This document shows positions 45,796 to 54,267 of a stretch of DNA of 64,000 nucleotides, piece after piece (the stretch's first letter is position 1; each line of letters begins with the position of its first letter). A program made the translations under genes and the position numbers. A model generated the notes under the pieces. The model worked only from the letters and a program-made list of their open reading frames with translations, was not told the DNA's origin and made no database searches. The stretch is from NCBI RefSeq assembly GCF_009795715.1, contig NZ_WTCR01000009.1, forward strand, positions 62,001-126,000. Direction: 5' to 3'. Source of the stretch: Labilibaculum euxinicum. GTDB taxonomy: Bacteria > Bacteroidota > Bacteroidia > Bacteroidales > Marinifilaceae.

Positions 45796-47325
45796 TTATT
45801 GAGAGCTTAAAATGGAGTTAAATACGCCAAATAACATTCTAAAAACAGAAAAACAGGTAATGGCTTCATTTACCATTATCTCAGTCTTTTTATTAACAAA
45901 TTTCAGCAGTTTTTTCAGATTATAGGCCGTTGCAGACATGTGCATTACCTTGTTGGCCTGAGTAATGCCGATGGTGTTAATTTTCCGAAGTCCCATGAAC
46001 TGAGTTAGAGTCCCGAAAACAGGCTCTACAGTTGATTGCCTTTTGCCTTTCATGTACCGCCCGTATTTACTGCGAACACGCTTATTGTTTCGTTCATACT
46101 CATCTACATACACTGTAATCCCAATCTTCTTTTCAAAACTCTTGCCAATGCATTTTTGTTTTATTGGACAGTTTTTACAATCACTCCGCTTGGTTAAGTA
46201 ATGGTTTTGCAAGGAGTTTTTCACCATTCTCTGTTTGCGGAAAGTCACTTTCTTGCCTTGTGGACATAGCCAATAATTCTCTTCTTTACAGAAAGTAAAA
46301 CCTGCTGGGCCTCCCTTATAAGTACCGTGTGGAGGAATGTAACTAATAATATTTTCCTTCTCTAAAAAGGCATAATTTTCACCACTGCTGTAACCTGCAT
46401 CAGCAAGCAGATTTCGCCAAAGCAATCCTTGTTTTTTAAGCCTTTGATGTAAGCGTTTGGTGGCGTCCTGCAGATACTGATTGTCTTTTTTGTCAGCATG
46501 ATAAGCCTTAACATCGGTGATCACATGATTGGATGTATCAACACTTATATTGTTTAGATAGTTTAATTTTCTCGCCTTACCTGGCTTGACACTTATTCGG
46601 GCATCCGGATCGGTGGGACTGTAATGGGTTTTGTTGCTGGTATATTTTGCTCCTTTGTTGCTGGCTCCGGGACGTTGATCCTGATTTTTCTGCCAATTAC
46701 GATTACGGCTTTTTACTTGTTGTAATTCCTGATTACTCGCCGTGATGATCTGCTGGGTTTTAGGTGCTTTATTCTCTTTGGATTTACGATCTTCCCGACT
46801 CTGATAACGAGCTTTTTGAAGGTAGGCTTCCAGTTGTTCTTCCGGAACTTTTAACTCCAGACTATCCATGCTGGCATTGGCTTTTATAGGGGCTGAATCC
46901 ATAGCCTGAGTGTGTCCGCAAACCATCCCCTTCTCAACACACATACTCAGCACATGAGTGAAAACTTCCTCAAATAAATTCTCCGGAAATAATTGACGTG
47001 TCCGGCTTAAGGTACTGTGCCATGGCAGCTCTTCATCAATGTCAAATCCTAAGAAGTAGAGAATGTCCAGTCGCATGGAACAATGATCAATTATCTTTCT
47101 GTCACTGATGATATTTTCCAGATAACCAACCAAACACAGTTTGTAGAAAACCACAGGATCGATACTCTTCTGTCCGCATTTACCATAGTAAACATGCGTT
47201 TGTTGGTATAAAAAGGACAAATCTAAAACCTCTTTTAATCGGCGGTAGAAGTTGTTTTCGGGAACCCGGTGTGAGAGTTGAAAGCTTGAAAATAACTTCT
47301 CCTGATAAAGCTTCTTTCCTTGCAT
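45796..47325 (-). CDS. IS1182-family transposase
   Basis: A full-length 509-residue DDE transposase. The N-terminal DUF772-type domain (about 50-125) includes DPVVFYKLCLVGYLENI and PWHSTLSRTRQLFPE. The catalytic triad is Asp143 (AMDSAP), Asp309 (LLADAGYSSGEN) and Glu435 (STVEPVFGTL). A Cys cluster near 383-392 (CKNCPIKQKC) and the IISYIPPHG strand are typical of IS1182. No frameshift or stop interrupts it, so it could be active. Confidence 0.95.
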   Translation of the reverse strand: MQGKKLYQEKLFSSFQLSHRVPENNFYRRLKEVLDLSFLYQQTHVYYGKCGQKSIDPVVFYKLCLVGYLENIISDRKIIDHCSMRLDILYFLGFDIDEELPWHSTLSRTRQLFPENLFEEVFTHVLSMCVEKGMVCGHTQAMDSAPIKANASMDSLELKVPEEQLEAYLQKARYQSREDRKSKENKAPKTQQIITASNQELQQVKSRNRNWQKNQDQRPGASNKGAKYTSNKTHYSPTDPDARISVKPGKARKLNYLNNISVDTSNHVITDVKAYHADKKDNQYLQDATKRLHQRLKKQGLLWRNLLADAGYSSGENYAFLEKENIISYIPPHGTYKGGPAGFTFCKEENYWLCPQGKKVTFRKQRMVKNSLQNHYLTKRSDCKNCPIKQKCIGKSFEKKIGITVYVDEYERNNKRVRSKYGRYMKGKRQSTVEPVFGTLTQFMGLRKINTIGITQANKVMHMSATAYNLKKLLKFVNKKTEIMVNEAITCFSVFRMLFGVFNSILSSQ

Positions 47326-47676
47326 TTTTATTTACAAGTTATGCCATAGCTATTGATTTAGAAAGAATATATTGTTAGATTTATCAACAAGTTATCAAGA
47401 GTTGTGCAACAGACACAAAAGCTAAATTTCATGGGCGGTGATGAGTCGTTTTAAAGTTTAATACAATTAATGAACACCAGCAAACCTCTTTAATTGGTTT
47501 GTTTAAAACCAATAAGGCCAAAGGACACAAACGAAAAAATCAACAAATTTTAATAGTTCTTGCGTTAACAATTAAGACTTAAAAAAAATCAAAAACAATT
47601 AATGGAAACCTGAGCCCATTAAAAAAAACGGGGAGACACCGAAAATCCATAAGAGTAGGAAGTAAAAAAACGAATT
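47326..47676. other. Spacer between the IS transposase and the next gene
   Basis: A 351-nt AT-rich gap that contains the probable right end of the IS (47401-47410). The rest has no credible open frame; I see no GTT core that would start the next cassette. Confidence 0.5.
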
Positions 47677-48207
47677 ATGAAAAAAACAATTTTGACCTTA
47701 ACCGCAATTGTCTTTGCTTTTAGCACCTTTGCCAATGACATTTTAACCCTCAACAATGAAATGGTTTTTGAAGGAAAAGTAAAAAGAATCAAAGACTGTG
47801 CAATTGTCTTCAAATCAGAAGGTAATAAATACATTGTTCCTGCATCAGAAATATATTCAATTGAATTTGAAAATGCAGAAGATAAAGTTTATACAAACTA
47901 TCTGGAAATGCAAGCTGACGAAGAAAACAAATGTTTTAATGCAAGACTTGATGCAGAAAACTATCACGGTAAAAAGGGTGGTCACTTTGTTTTAGGAGTA
48001 TTATTTGGACCATTTGCAATTATAGGAACTGCATTGGCAAATCCAACTCCTGAAAAAGGGAGACAGACCTATATGATGTCTAAAAACAAAGACCAATTCA
48101 GCGACCCTGAGTATTTAAGTTGTTACAGGAAAAAAGCAAAAGGACAGCTTATTGGAATGGAAGCTTTAGGTTGGGGCGCCTGGATATTATTGGTTTTAGC
48201 CTTATAA
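47677..48207 (+). CDS. Exported small membrane protein of unknown function
   Basis: A 176-residue protein with a signal peptide (1-20, AFSTFANDI), a beta-rich segment (LTLNNEMVFEGKVKRIKDCAIVFK, then YIVPASEIYSIEF, about 22-66) and two hydrophobic segments (about 105-122 and 158-175). The N-terminal part resembles the beta-strand motif seen in many small Bacteroidota envelope proteins. I do not recognise the family. An attC-like palindrome follows its stop by about 20 nt. Confidence 0.65.
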   Translation: MKKTILTLTAIVFAFSTFANDILTLNNEMVFEGKVKRIKDCAIVFKSEGNKYIVPASEIYSIEFENAEDKVYTNYLEMQADEENKCFNARLDAENYHGKKGGHFVLGVLFGPFAIIGTALANPTPEKGRQTYMMSKNKDQFSDPEYLSCYRKKAKGQLIGMEALGWGAWILLVLAL

Positions 48208-48228
48208 GCAGGAATTCAAAAAACCACA

Positions 48229-48314
48229 TAACAACTAAGCATTCGTGTGGCAGGAACTGCCCAATAGCTACGGTGGGTTAACTCCCCGCTGCCACACGAT
48301 TGAATCGTGTTGTA
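48229..48314 (+). other. attC-like palindrome behind the 176-residue gene
   Basis: ATTCGTGTGGCAG (48241-48253) and CTGCCACACGATT (48289-48301) pair at 12 of 13 positions. Outside them lie AACAAC on the left and GTTGTAA on the right, also complementary in part. The 35-nt centre is unpaired. The build is like that of the sites at 62575 and 63222. Confidence 0.6.
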
Positions 48315-48370
48315 ATTTAAACAAAGACAATCATAAAATTTGTATCTTCTACGGTATAAAAATACCTGCC

Positions 48371-48877
48371 ATGAGATACTTACTAGCTATCAGCCTATTA
48401 TTTGCAACACTTTCCTGCTCAAATTCTTCCGAAAAGGGAAGGATGATTGATTCCGGGAAATTGACTCATCTTATCTCCCAAAAGGATAAAACCCTGGTAT
48501 ATGTTTGGACCACTTGGTGCAGTGGCTGCCGCAAAACATTGGCCGAAACGCTGCCCAGACTTCAGGAAACTATCGATACTTCCGAATATCAGATACTGCT
48601 AATTGCAGCAAGTAAAAACAAAGAAGAAGTTGATTCTTTAGTTTCCGCTTCGGGCTTACAAATAAATTCCTGGTTTCTCGATTTCACTGGTCCCGATAAA
48701 GGTGTGTTCCAGAATTTGGGCATTCAGTTCCTGTTGGAAAAAACCTTTCCGAAGGCTGAGATATTTACCCGGGCTATTCCCGTTTTCTTTCTGGTTGACA
48801 GAAATGGGAAAGTGCTGAACAAAAAGTTGCCGCATTGCTACGATGAGTTTATGAATGTAATAAGCCGAAATAATTAG
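48371..48877 (+). CDS. Thioredoxin-like lipoprotein
   Basis: A 168-residue lipoprotein (lipobox with Cys16, LFATLSC) with a thioredoxin fold. The redox motif is WCSGC in VWTTWCSGCRKTL, followed by helix and strands ending in AIPVFFLVDRNGKVL with the cis-proline. It probably acts in the periplasm as a disulfide reductase. I chose the ATG at 48371 because it gives the signal peptide; the open frame extends upstream into the palindromic site. Confidence 0.85.
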   Translation: MRYLLAISLLFATLSCSNSSEKGRMIDSGKLTHLISQKDKTLVYVWTTWCSGCRKTLAETLPRLQETIDTSEYQILLIAASKNKEEVDSLVSASGLQINSWFLDFTGPDKGVFQNLGIQFLLEKTFPKAEIFTRAIPVFFLVDRNGKVLNKKLPHCYDEFMNVISRNN

Positions 48878-49043
48878 ATTCTAATAACAAATCTGCTAAT
48901 TTTGATTCCCTGATTGTTTTGCAGGAATGGCTCATAAAGAGTACTTTTGCTGAGTGTTAGAAAGAAGGTGTTTTTGCCTTGAAAAAGCAGAAATCATTCT
49001 AAATAGTGAATTTTTTATTTTTCCAGATAAGGGGATTTTTTAG

Positions 49044-50300
49044 ATGAATAGAAGTGAAATTGAATTAATGGCGCCGGTTGGTTCGTACGAATCATTGATG
49101 GCCGCCATACAGGGAGGAGCCAATTCTATCTATTTTGGCATTGAGCAGTTGAATATGAGATCAAGATCTTCGAATAACTTTACCATCGAAGATTTGCACA
49201 ATATTGCTTCTATTTGCAAGGAGAACAATATCAAATCGTATCTTACAGTGAATACTGTTTTGTTCGATCATGATATTAAAGTGATGCACAAAATTGTAGA
49301 TGCGGCAAAAGAAGGTGGCGTAACAGCAATTATTGCTGCCGATGTTTCTGCAATCATGTATGCCCGCACAATTGATGTGGAAGTACACATTTCGACGCAA
49401 TGCAACATTACCAACATCGAGGCAGTAAAGTTCTACGCTCAGTTTGCCGATGTGGTAGTTCTGGCGCGGGAATTGAATTTGAATCAGGTAGCAGCTATTT
49501 ACAAGCAAATTGTTGATGAGGAAATCCGCGGTCCAAAAGGGGAGTTGATTCAGATTGAAATGTTTGCCCACGGAGCATTGTGTATGGCAGTTTCAGGGAA
49601 ATGCTATTTGAGTCTGCATGAGAAAAATTCATCGGCAAATCGTGGTGCCTGCATGCAAACATGCCGAAAAGCCTATATCGTTACCGAAAAGGAATCTGGA
49701 AATCAGCTGGAGATCGATAATGAATACATCATGTCGCCAAAAGACTTGTGCACCATTGGTTTTCTAAATAAAATGCTCGATGCAGGAGTTCGTGTCTTGA
49801 AATTTGAAGGCCGGGCCCGTTCTCCGGAATATGTAAAAACAGTGGTTTCAAATTATAACGAAGCCGTTGATGCGTATCTGGAAGGTGCTTATACCCGCGA
49901 TAAAATCGACCAATGGATGGAGAATCTGGCAACAGTCTTTAATCGTGGTTTTTGGGATGGTTACTATCTTGGGCAAAAGATTGGTGAATGGAGTGAGGAG
50001 TACGGCAACCGGGCAACCAAGCGTAAAATGCTGATTGGTAAGGGAACCAATTACTTTGCCAAGATTAAAGTGGCCGAATTCTTATTGGAGTCGCAGGAAC
50101 TAAAAGTGGGTGATCAGATTTTAATAACCGGACCAACAACCGGAGTAATTGAAACAACCGTAAAAGAAATTCGTGTTGATCTGAAATCAGTTGAAAAAGC
50201 TGTTAAAGGAGATAGTTTCTCCATTTCCATGGATACAATGATTCGCCGATCGGATAAATTGTATAAGATTGTAGAGGTAACTAACGACTTAATTCAGTAG
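49044..50300 (+). CDS. Peptidase U32 family protein
   Basis: A 418-residue protein of the U32 family (a TIM-barrel N-terminal domain and a small C-terminal beta domain). It opens IELMAPVGSYESLMAAIQGGANSIYFG, the family start. The cysteine cluster at about 178-214 (HGALCMAVSGKCYLS...GACMQTCRKAY) should bind an iron-sulfur cluster. Well-studied relatives (TrhP, RlhA) hydroxylate cytidine or uridine in tRNA or rRNA with prephenate as the precursor, so an RNA modification role is more likely than proteolysis. Confidence 0.92.
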   Translation: MNRSEIELMAPVGSYESLMAAIQGGANSIYFGIEQLNMRSRSSNNFTIEDLHNIASICKENNIKSYLTVNTVLFDHDIKVMHKIVDAAKEGGVTAIIAADVSAIMYARTIDVEVHISTQCNITNIEAVKFYAQFADVVVLARELNLNQVAAIYKQIVDEEIRGPKGELIQIEMFAHGALCMAVSGKCYLSLHEKNSSANRGACMQTCRKAYIVTEKESGNQLEIDNEYIMSPKDLCTIGFLNKMLDAGVRVLKFEGRARSPEYVKTVVSNYNEAVDAYLEGAYTRDKIDQWMENLATVFNRGFWDGYYLGQKIGEWSEEYGNRATKRKMLIGKGTNYFAKIKVAEFLLESQELKVGDQILITGPTTGVIETTVKEIRVDLKSVEKAVKGDSFSISMDTMIRRSDKLYKIVEVTNDLIQ

Positions 50301-50353
50301 AAAGTCTAAAGTATCTTGAAGAGTCTGCAATAATTGAAAATAATATTAAACAG

Positions 50354-50857
50354 ATGAAAAAAATATTCATTACTCTATTGGCCATTGTTGCCACAACAAC
50401 TCTTTTTGCACAGGATCATCAAGGATCACTGGTAAAAACCGGTGATCAGGTACCCAATTTTTCAATTCCTACTTTGGATGGAAAAGAATTTGTTATCAGT
50501 GATTTAAAAGGCAAGGTAGTTTTGGTTAACTTTTTTGCTACCTGGTGTGGCCCATGCATGAAAGAACTGCCGGAAGTTGAGAGTCAGTTGTGGCCTAAAT
50601 TTAAAAATGAAAATTTTGCAATGGTTTCTATTGGGCGAGAACACACAAAGGAACAATTGGAAGCTTTCAACGGGAAAAAAGGCCTTACATTTCCTATTGC
50701 TCCCGATCCTAAACGTGAAGTGTATGCTAAATTTGCAAGTCAGTACATTCCTCGTAACTTTATTGTTGATAAAACAGGCAAAATTGTATGGCAGGGAGTT
50801 GGTTTTAGTCTGGAAGAACTAGATCATATGATAAAAGTGATTCAGGAGAATTTATAA
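50354..50857 (+). CDS. TlpA-family thiol-disulfide oxidoreductase
   Basis: A 167-residue exported thioredoxin-like protein. The signal peptide ends near residue 19 (TTLFAQ). The active site is WCGPC (Cys65, Cys68) in LVNFFATWCGPCMKELPEVE, and YIPRNFIVDKTGKIVW carries the cis-proline. It would reduce periplasmic disulfides. It sits 53 nt behind the U32 gene and 12 nt before DUF2797 and is probably in one unit with the latter. Confidence 0.92.
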   Translation: MKKIFITLLAIVATTTLFAQDHQGSLVKTGDQVPNFSIPTLDGKEFVISDLKGKVVLVNFFATWCGPCMKELPEVESQLWPKFKNENFAMVSIGREHTKEQLEAFNGKKGLTFPIAPDPKREVYAKFASQYIPRNFIVDKTGKIVWQGVGFSLEELDHMIKVIQENL

Positions 50858-50869
50858 ATAGAGAATTGA

Positions 50870-51673
50870 ATGCAGAAGCAGGGAAACATCAGAAAAATGA
50901 GAACTGATCTTAAAGAGATCGTTGAGTATCAGTTGCCAATAGGCGAAGATGTAATTCAAATGAATCCTTTGGTAGGTAAAAAGTTAAACTTTACTTATTT
51001 AGGACAGATCAATTGTATTCATTGTGGAAAGAAAACGAAGACATCTTTCTCGCAAGGGTATTGCTATTCTTGTTTTACTACGCTTCCGCAGACAGATGAA
51101 AGTATTCTTCGTCCGGAGCTGGATCTTTCCTATTTGGGAATTTCCCGCGATATGGAATGGGCAAAAAAAAATGCGCTTCAACCTCATTTTGTATACCTGG
51201 CCTATTCCGGAAATCTGAAAGTGGGAGTCACACGGGAATCGCAGGTGCCGACCCGTTGGATGGATCAGGGAGCGAGCAAAGCCATTAAATTGGCTAAAAC
51301 GCCCAATCGTCATATTGCCGGTATTATTGAAGTAGCTCTAAAAGACCATTTCTCGGATAAAACCAACTGGCGGGCAATGCTGAAGTTGGAACACACTGAA
51401 GGTGTTGATTTATTATCCGAAAAGAAAAAAGCCGGAGGCTTGTTGCATCCTGAATTGCAGCAATATATTTCCGCTGAGGATGAGGTGTTTGAGATGATTT
51501 ATCCTATGAGTTCACAACCGGAAAAGATAGTTAGTTTTGGGTTCGAAAAGGAGAAAGAATACTCGGGAATTTTGAAAGGAATTAAAGGACAATATCTTAT
51601 CTTTGAGGACGGAAAAGTTCTTAATATCAGGAAACACAACGGTTACCTGATTGAGCTTTCGGTAGAAGATTAA
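50870..51673 (+). CDS. DUF2797 domain protein
   Basis: A 267-residue cytoplasmic protein. Two CxxC motifs (INCIHCGKKTKTSF and YCYSCFTTLP, about 47-67) should bind zinc. The central part (about 105-160; FVYLAYSGNLKVGVTRESQVPTRW) resembles the GIY-YIG nuclease strand layout, with the Tyr and Lys-Val-Gly turn. The combination is the DUF2797 family, whose function is not known. The ATG at 50870 is used; ATG at 50897 is an alternative. Confidence 0.82.
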   Translation: MQKQGNIRKMRTDLKEIVEYQLPIGEDVIQMNPLVGKKLNFTYLGQINCIHCGKKTKTSFSQGYCYSCFTTLPQTDESILRPELDLSYLGISRDMEWAKKNALQPHFVYLAYSGNLKVGVTRESQVPTRWMDQGASKAIKLAKTPNRHIAGIIEVALKDHFSDKTNWRAMLKLEHTEGVDLLSEKKKAGGLLHPELQQYISAEDEVFEMIYPMSSQPEKIVSFGFEKEKEYSGILKGIKGQYLIFEDGKVLNIRKHNGYLIELSVED

Positions 51674-51725
51674 AAACAATAAACACAACATATATTCTTT
51701 ACTAATCGTAAAATTCTTAATTGAG

Positions 51726-52742
51726 ATGGAAAACATAGACTGGAAACAATTTGGTTTCGGTTATACTAAAACCGATTACAATGTTCGTTGTCACTTTCGT
51801 GATGGAAAATGGGGAGAATTGGAAATTTCTTCTTCAGATCAGGTAAATGTACACATTGCAGCTACCGGTTTGCATTACGGACAGCAGGCATTCGAAGGTT
51901 TAAAGGCGTTTAAAGGTCCTGATGGGAAAGTGAGAGTATTTCGTATTGACGAAAATGCGAAACGTATGCAATCGTCTTCTCATGGCATCATGATGGCTGA
52001 AATGCCTGTCGATTTATTCGAAGAAGCAGTAATTAAAACCATCAAATTAAACGAGAGATGGATTCCGCCATACGAATCGGGAGCCTCTTTATACATTCGT
52101 CCGGTACTTTTCGGAAATGGAGCGCAGGTAGGTGTAAATCCAGCTCCTGAATATACGTTTGCCATATTTGTAATGCCGGTTGGTCCTTACTTTAAAGAAG
52201 GATTCAAACCAACCGATTACGTAATCTACCGTGAATACGATCGTGCAGCTCCGCAAGGAACAGGAACGATTAAAGTTGGTGGTAACTATGCTTCTTCGTT
52301 AAGAGGGGGAACCCGTGCGCACAAAGAAGGATTTTCTGCCGTATTGTTTTTGGATGCAAAAGAAAAAAAATACATCGACGAATGTGGTCCGGCAAATTTC
52401 TTCGGAATAAAGGACAACACTTACGTAACTCCAAAATCAAATTCTATTTTGCCATCAATCACAAACAAAAGTTTGTGCCAGATTGCAGAAGATATGGGAA
52501 TGACTGTTGAGCGTAGAAAAGTTACTGTTGAAGAATTAGCCGATTTTACCGAGGCAGGTGCTTGTGGTACAGCAGCTGTAATCTCTCCAATTCGTAAAAT
52601 TGTTGATGCCGATAATAAGGTTGATTATTTTTATGGTGATGAGGCCGGAGAAACCAGCTTAAAATTATATAATACACTTCGTGGAATTCAGTACGGAACT
52701 GTTGAAGACAAACACAACTGGAATACAATTATCGAATTCTAA
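51726..52742 (+). CDS. ilvE: Branched-chain amino acid aminotransferase
   Basis: A class IV PLP aminotransferase (338 residues) that performs the last step of valine, leucine and isoleucine synthesis, or the first step of their breakdown. The PLP lysine is Lys183 in TGTIKVGGNYASSL, the form found in the eukaryote-like BCAT branch. LYIRPVLFGNGAQVGV and EECGPAN-like ECGPANFFGI follow the family pattern. It is transcribed alone and ends at a strong terminator. Confidence 0.95.
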   Translation: MENIDWKQFGFGYTKTDYNVRCHFRDGKWGELEISSSDQVNVHIAATGLHYGQQAFEGLKAFKGPDGKVRVFRIDENAKRMQSSSHGIMMAEMPVDLFEEAVIKTIKLNERWIPPYESGASLYIRPVLFGNGAQVGVNPAPEYTFAIFVMPVGPYFKEGFKPTDYVIYREYDRAAPQGTGTIKVGGNYASSLRGGTRAHKEGFSAVLFLDAKEKKYIDECGPANFFGIKDNTYVTPKSNSILPSITNKSLCQIAEDMGMTVERRKVTVEELADFTEAGACGTAAVISPIRKIVDADNKVDYFYGDEAGETSLKLYNTLRGIQYGTVEDKHNWNTIIEF

Positions 52743-52776
52743 GCAATGCAAATGGCTTTAAGCCGGATTTTATACA

Positions 52777-52810
52777 AAGAGGGAGTTCTAATTTAGAACT
52801 CCCTCTTTTC
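52777..52810 (+). terminator. Intrinsic terminator after ilvE
   Basis: AGAGGGAGTTCTAA and TTAGAACTCCCTCT form a near-perfect stem with a very short loop, followed by four T residues. Confidence 0.92.
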
Positions 52811-52883
52811 TCATTGTAAGGTGAGAATTTAGGATTTATAATAATTATAAAAAAGTGTTCAATCTTTCGAAAAGATCAAACGG

Positions 52884-54107
52884 TTACGCATTCACTTTGT
52901 TATTCATCAACATTTTAATTGATTCAGCCAAACGCTGTACACCAATTCTGCTGTGCTCTTCATCAACATACGAAAAGTTAATTCTCATCGTATTCTTCCC
53001 ACTGCCATCGCAGTGAAAGGCAGATCCCAATACAAAGGCAACATTTTTCTGAATGGCAATTTCAAACAGATCTTGTGCATCCATATTTTCCGGTAAGTTA
53101 AGAAAAAGAAACAAACCACCCTCAGGTTTTGTCCAGGTAACACCTTTCGGCATAAATTCTTCGAAAGCGTCAAGCATAACATCACGTTTGCGGTGATACA
53201 TCTCAATTATTGTTTTTAAATTCTTATCAAACAGTCCTTTTTCAAGATATTTAGCAGCAATTTTTTGAACAAAAGGAGACGTGCACAAATCCGTAGATTG
53301 TTTTGCTTTCACAAATTTGTCGATGATTGCCTCATGAGCGATTACCCAGCCAATTCTAAATCCGGGAACGAATATTTTAGAGAAGGTTCCAAGTGCAATT
53401 ACATGTCCCGAATTATCAAGCTCGAACATCATTTTCTGATCTTTTCCTTCGAATCGTAGTTCTCTGTAGGGACTATCTTCGATTATAAGAACATTGTATT
53501 TTTTAGCTATTGCAATGATTTCAAGTCTTCTGAATTCAGGCATTGTGATTCCTGCAGGGTTTTGAAAATCAGGAATTACATATATAAATTTTGGTAGTTC
53601 ACCTTCTTTGAGCATTTTTGCCAGAGTTTTCTCTAATAAATCGGAACGCATTCCAAATTCATCGAATTTGATTCCGACGGGAGTGGCTCCGTAGCTCGAA
53701 AAGGCACCCAGTCCACCCAGATAGCTGGGTAATCCGCAAATAAAATGATCTCCTCGGTTCAGAAAAATTTTACCTGCCAAGTCGAGTCCTTGCTGCGAAG
53801 AGGTAAGAATCACCAGATTATCTGAAGAGATAGTTAATCCTTGCTTCTGATATCTTTCAGTTAAAATTTCACGAAGTTTTGTATCTCCTTCGGTAGCTCC
53901 ATACTGCAGGGCCGCATCTCCATCTTCTTCTAAAACTTCATTGCTTATTTGTTTTAATTCTTCGATAGGAAAGGTGTTGGGAGCAGGAAGTCCTCCGGCA
54001 AAAGAGATAATTTCCGGTTTCTGTGTCAACTTTAACAACTCTCTGATAACAGATCGTTTCATGCTTTTCGCACTATCAGAAAGAATGTCTTCAAGATTTG
54101 TAATCAT
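52884..54107 (-). CDS. PLP-dependent aminotransferase, class I/II (LysN/2-aminoadipate type)
   Basis: A 407-residue fold type I aminotransferase. ISFAGGLPAPNTFP near residue 34 is the opening of the MocR/LysN-like group. The PLP site has the Lys in LGTFSKIFVPGFRIGW (about residue 241), with IPDFQNPAG and EDSPYRELRF before it. The family includes 2-aminoadipate and valine-pyruvate aminotransferases; the substrate is not clear. It has no N-terminal GntR domain. Confidence 0.88.
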   Translation of the reverse strand: MITNLEDILSDSAKSMKRSVIRELLKLTQKPEIISFAGGLPAPNTFPIEELKQISNEVLEEDGDAALQYGATEGDTKLREILTERYQKQGLTISSDNLVILTSSQQGLDLAGKIFLNRGDHFICGLPSYLGGLGAFSSYGATPVGIKFDEFGMRSDLLEKTLAKMLKEGELPKFIYVIPDFQNPAGITMPEFRRLEIIAIAKKYNVLIIEDSPYRELRFEGKDQKMMFELDNSGHVIALGTFSKIFVPGFRIGWVIAHEAIIDKFVKAKQSTDLCTSPFVQKIAAKYLEKGLFDKNLKTIIEMYHRKRDVMLDAFEEFMPKGVTWTKPEGGLFLFLNLPENMDAQDLFEIAIQKNVAFVLGSAFHCDGSGKNTMRINFSYVDEEHSRIGVQRLAESIKMLMNNKVNA

Positions 54108-54267
54108 TATTTCCCCCTTTTTAAAATGGTTTTATTTGATGAAATACTCAAGTAGTATCGCACTATTAAATTTACGTTTTTTAAGGGGAAAGGCAATTAA
54201 ATCGAAAACAAAAAAGGCTACTTTGATTGTAATTTATAATCAATATGTCTGAAAAGAAGAAAATTAA

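Larger units (their letters stand above)
45684..47410 (-). mobile_element. IS1182-family insertion sequence (probable limits)
   Basis: The element is defined by the IS1182-type transposase gene at 45796-47325. The best terminal pair is GTTGCACAAC (45684-45693) and its exact inverse GTTGTGCAAC (47401-47410), which gives a length of 1727 nt, normal for the family. The sequences further in do not match well, and no target duplication is evident, so the exact ends are uncertain. It lies between two cassette-like units. Confidence 0.5.
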
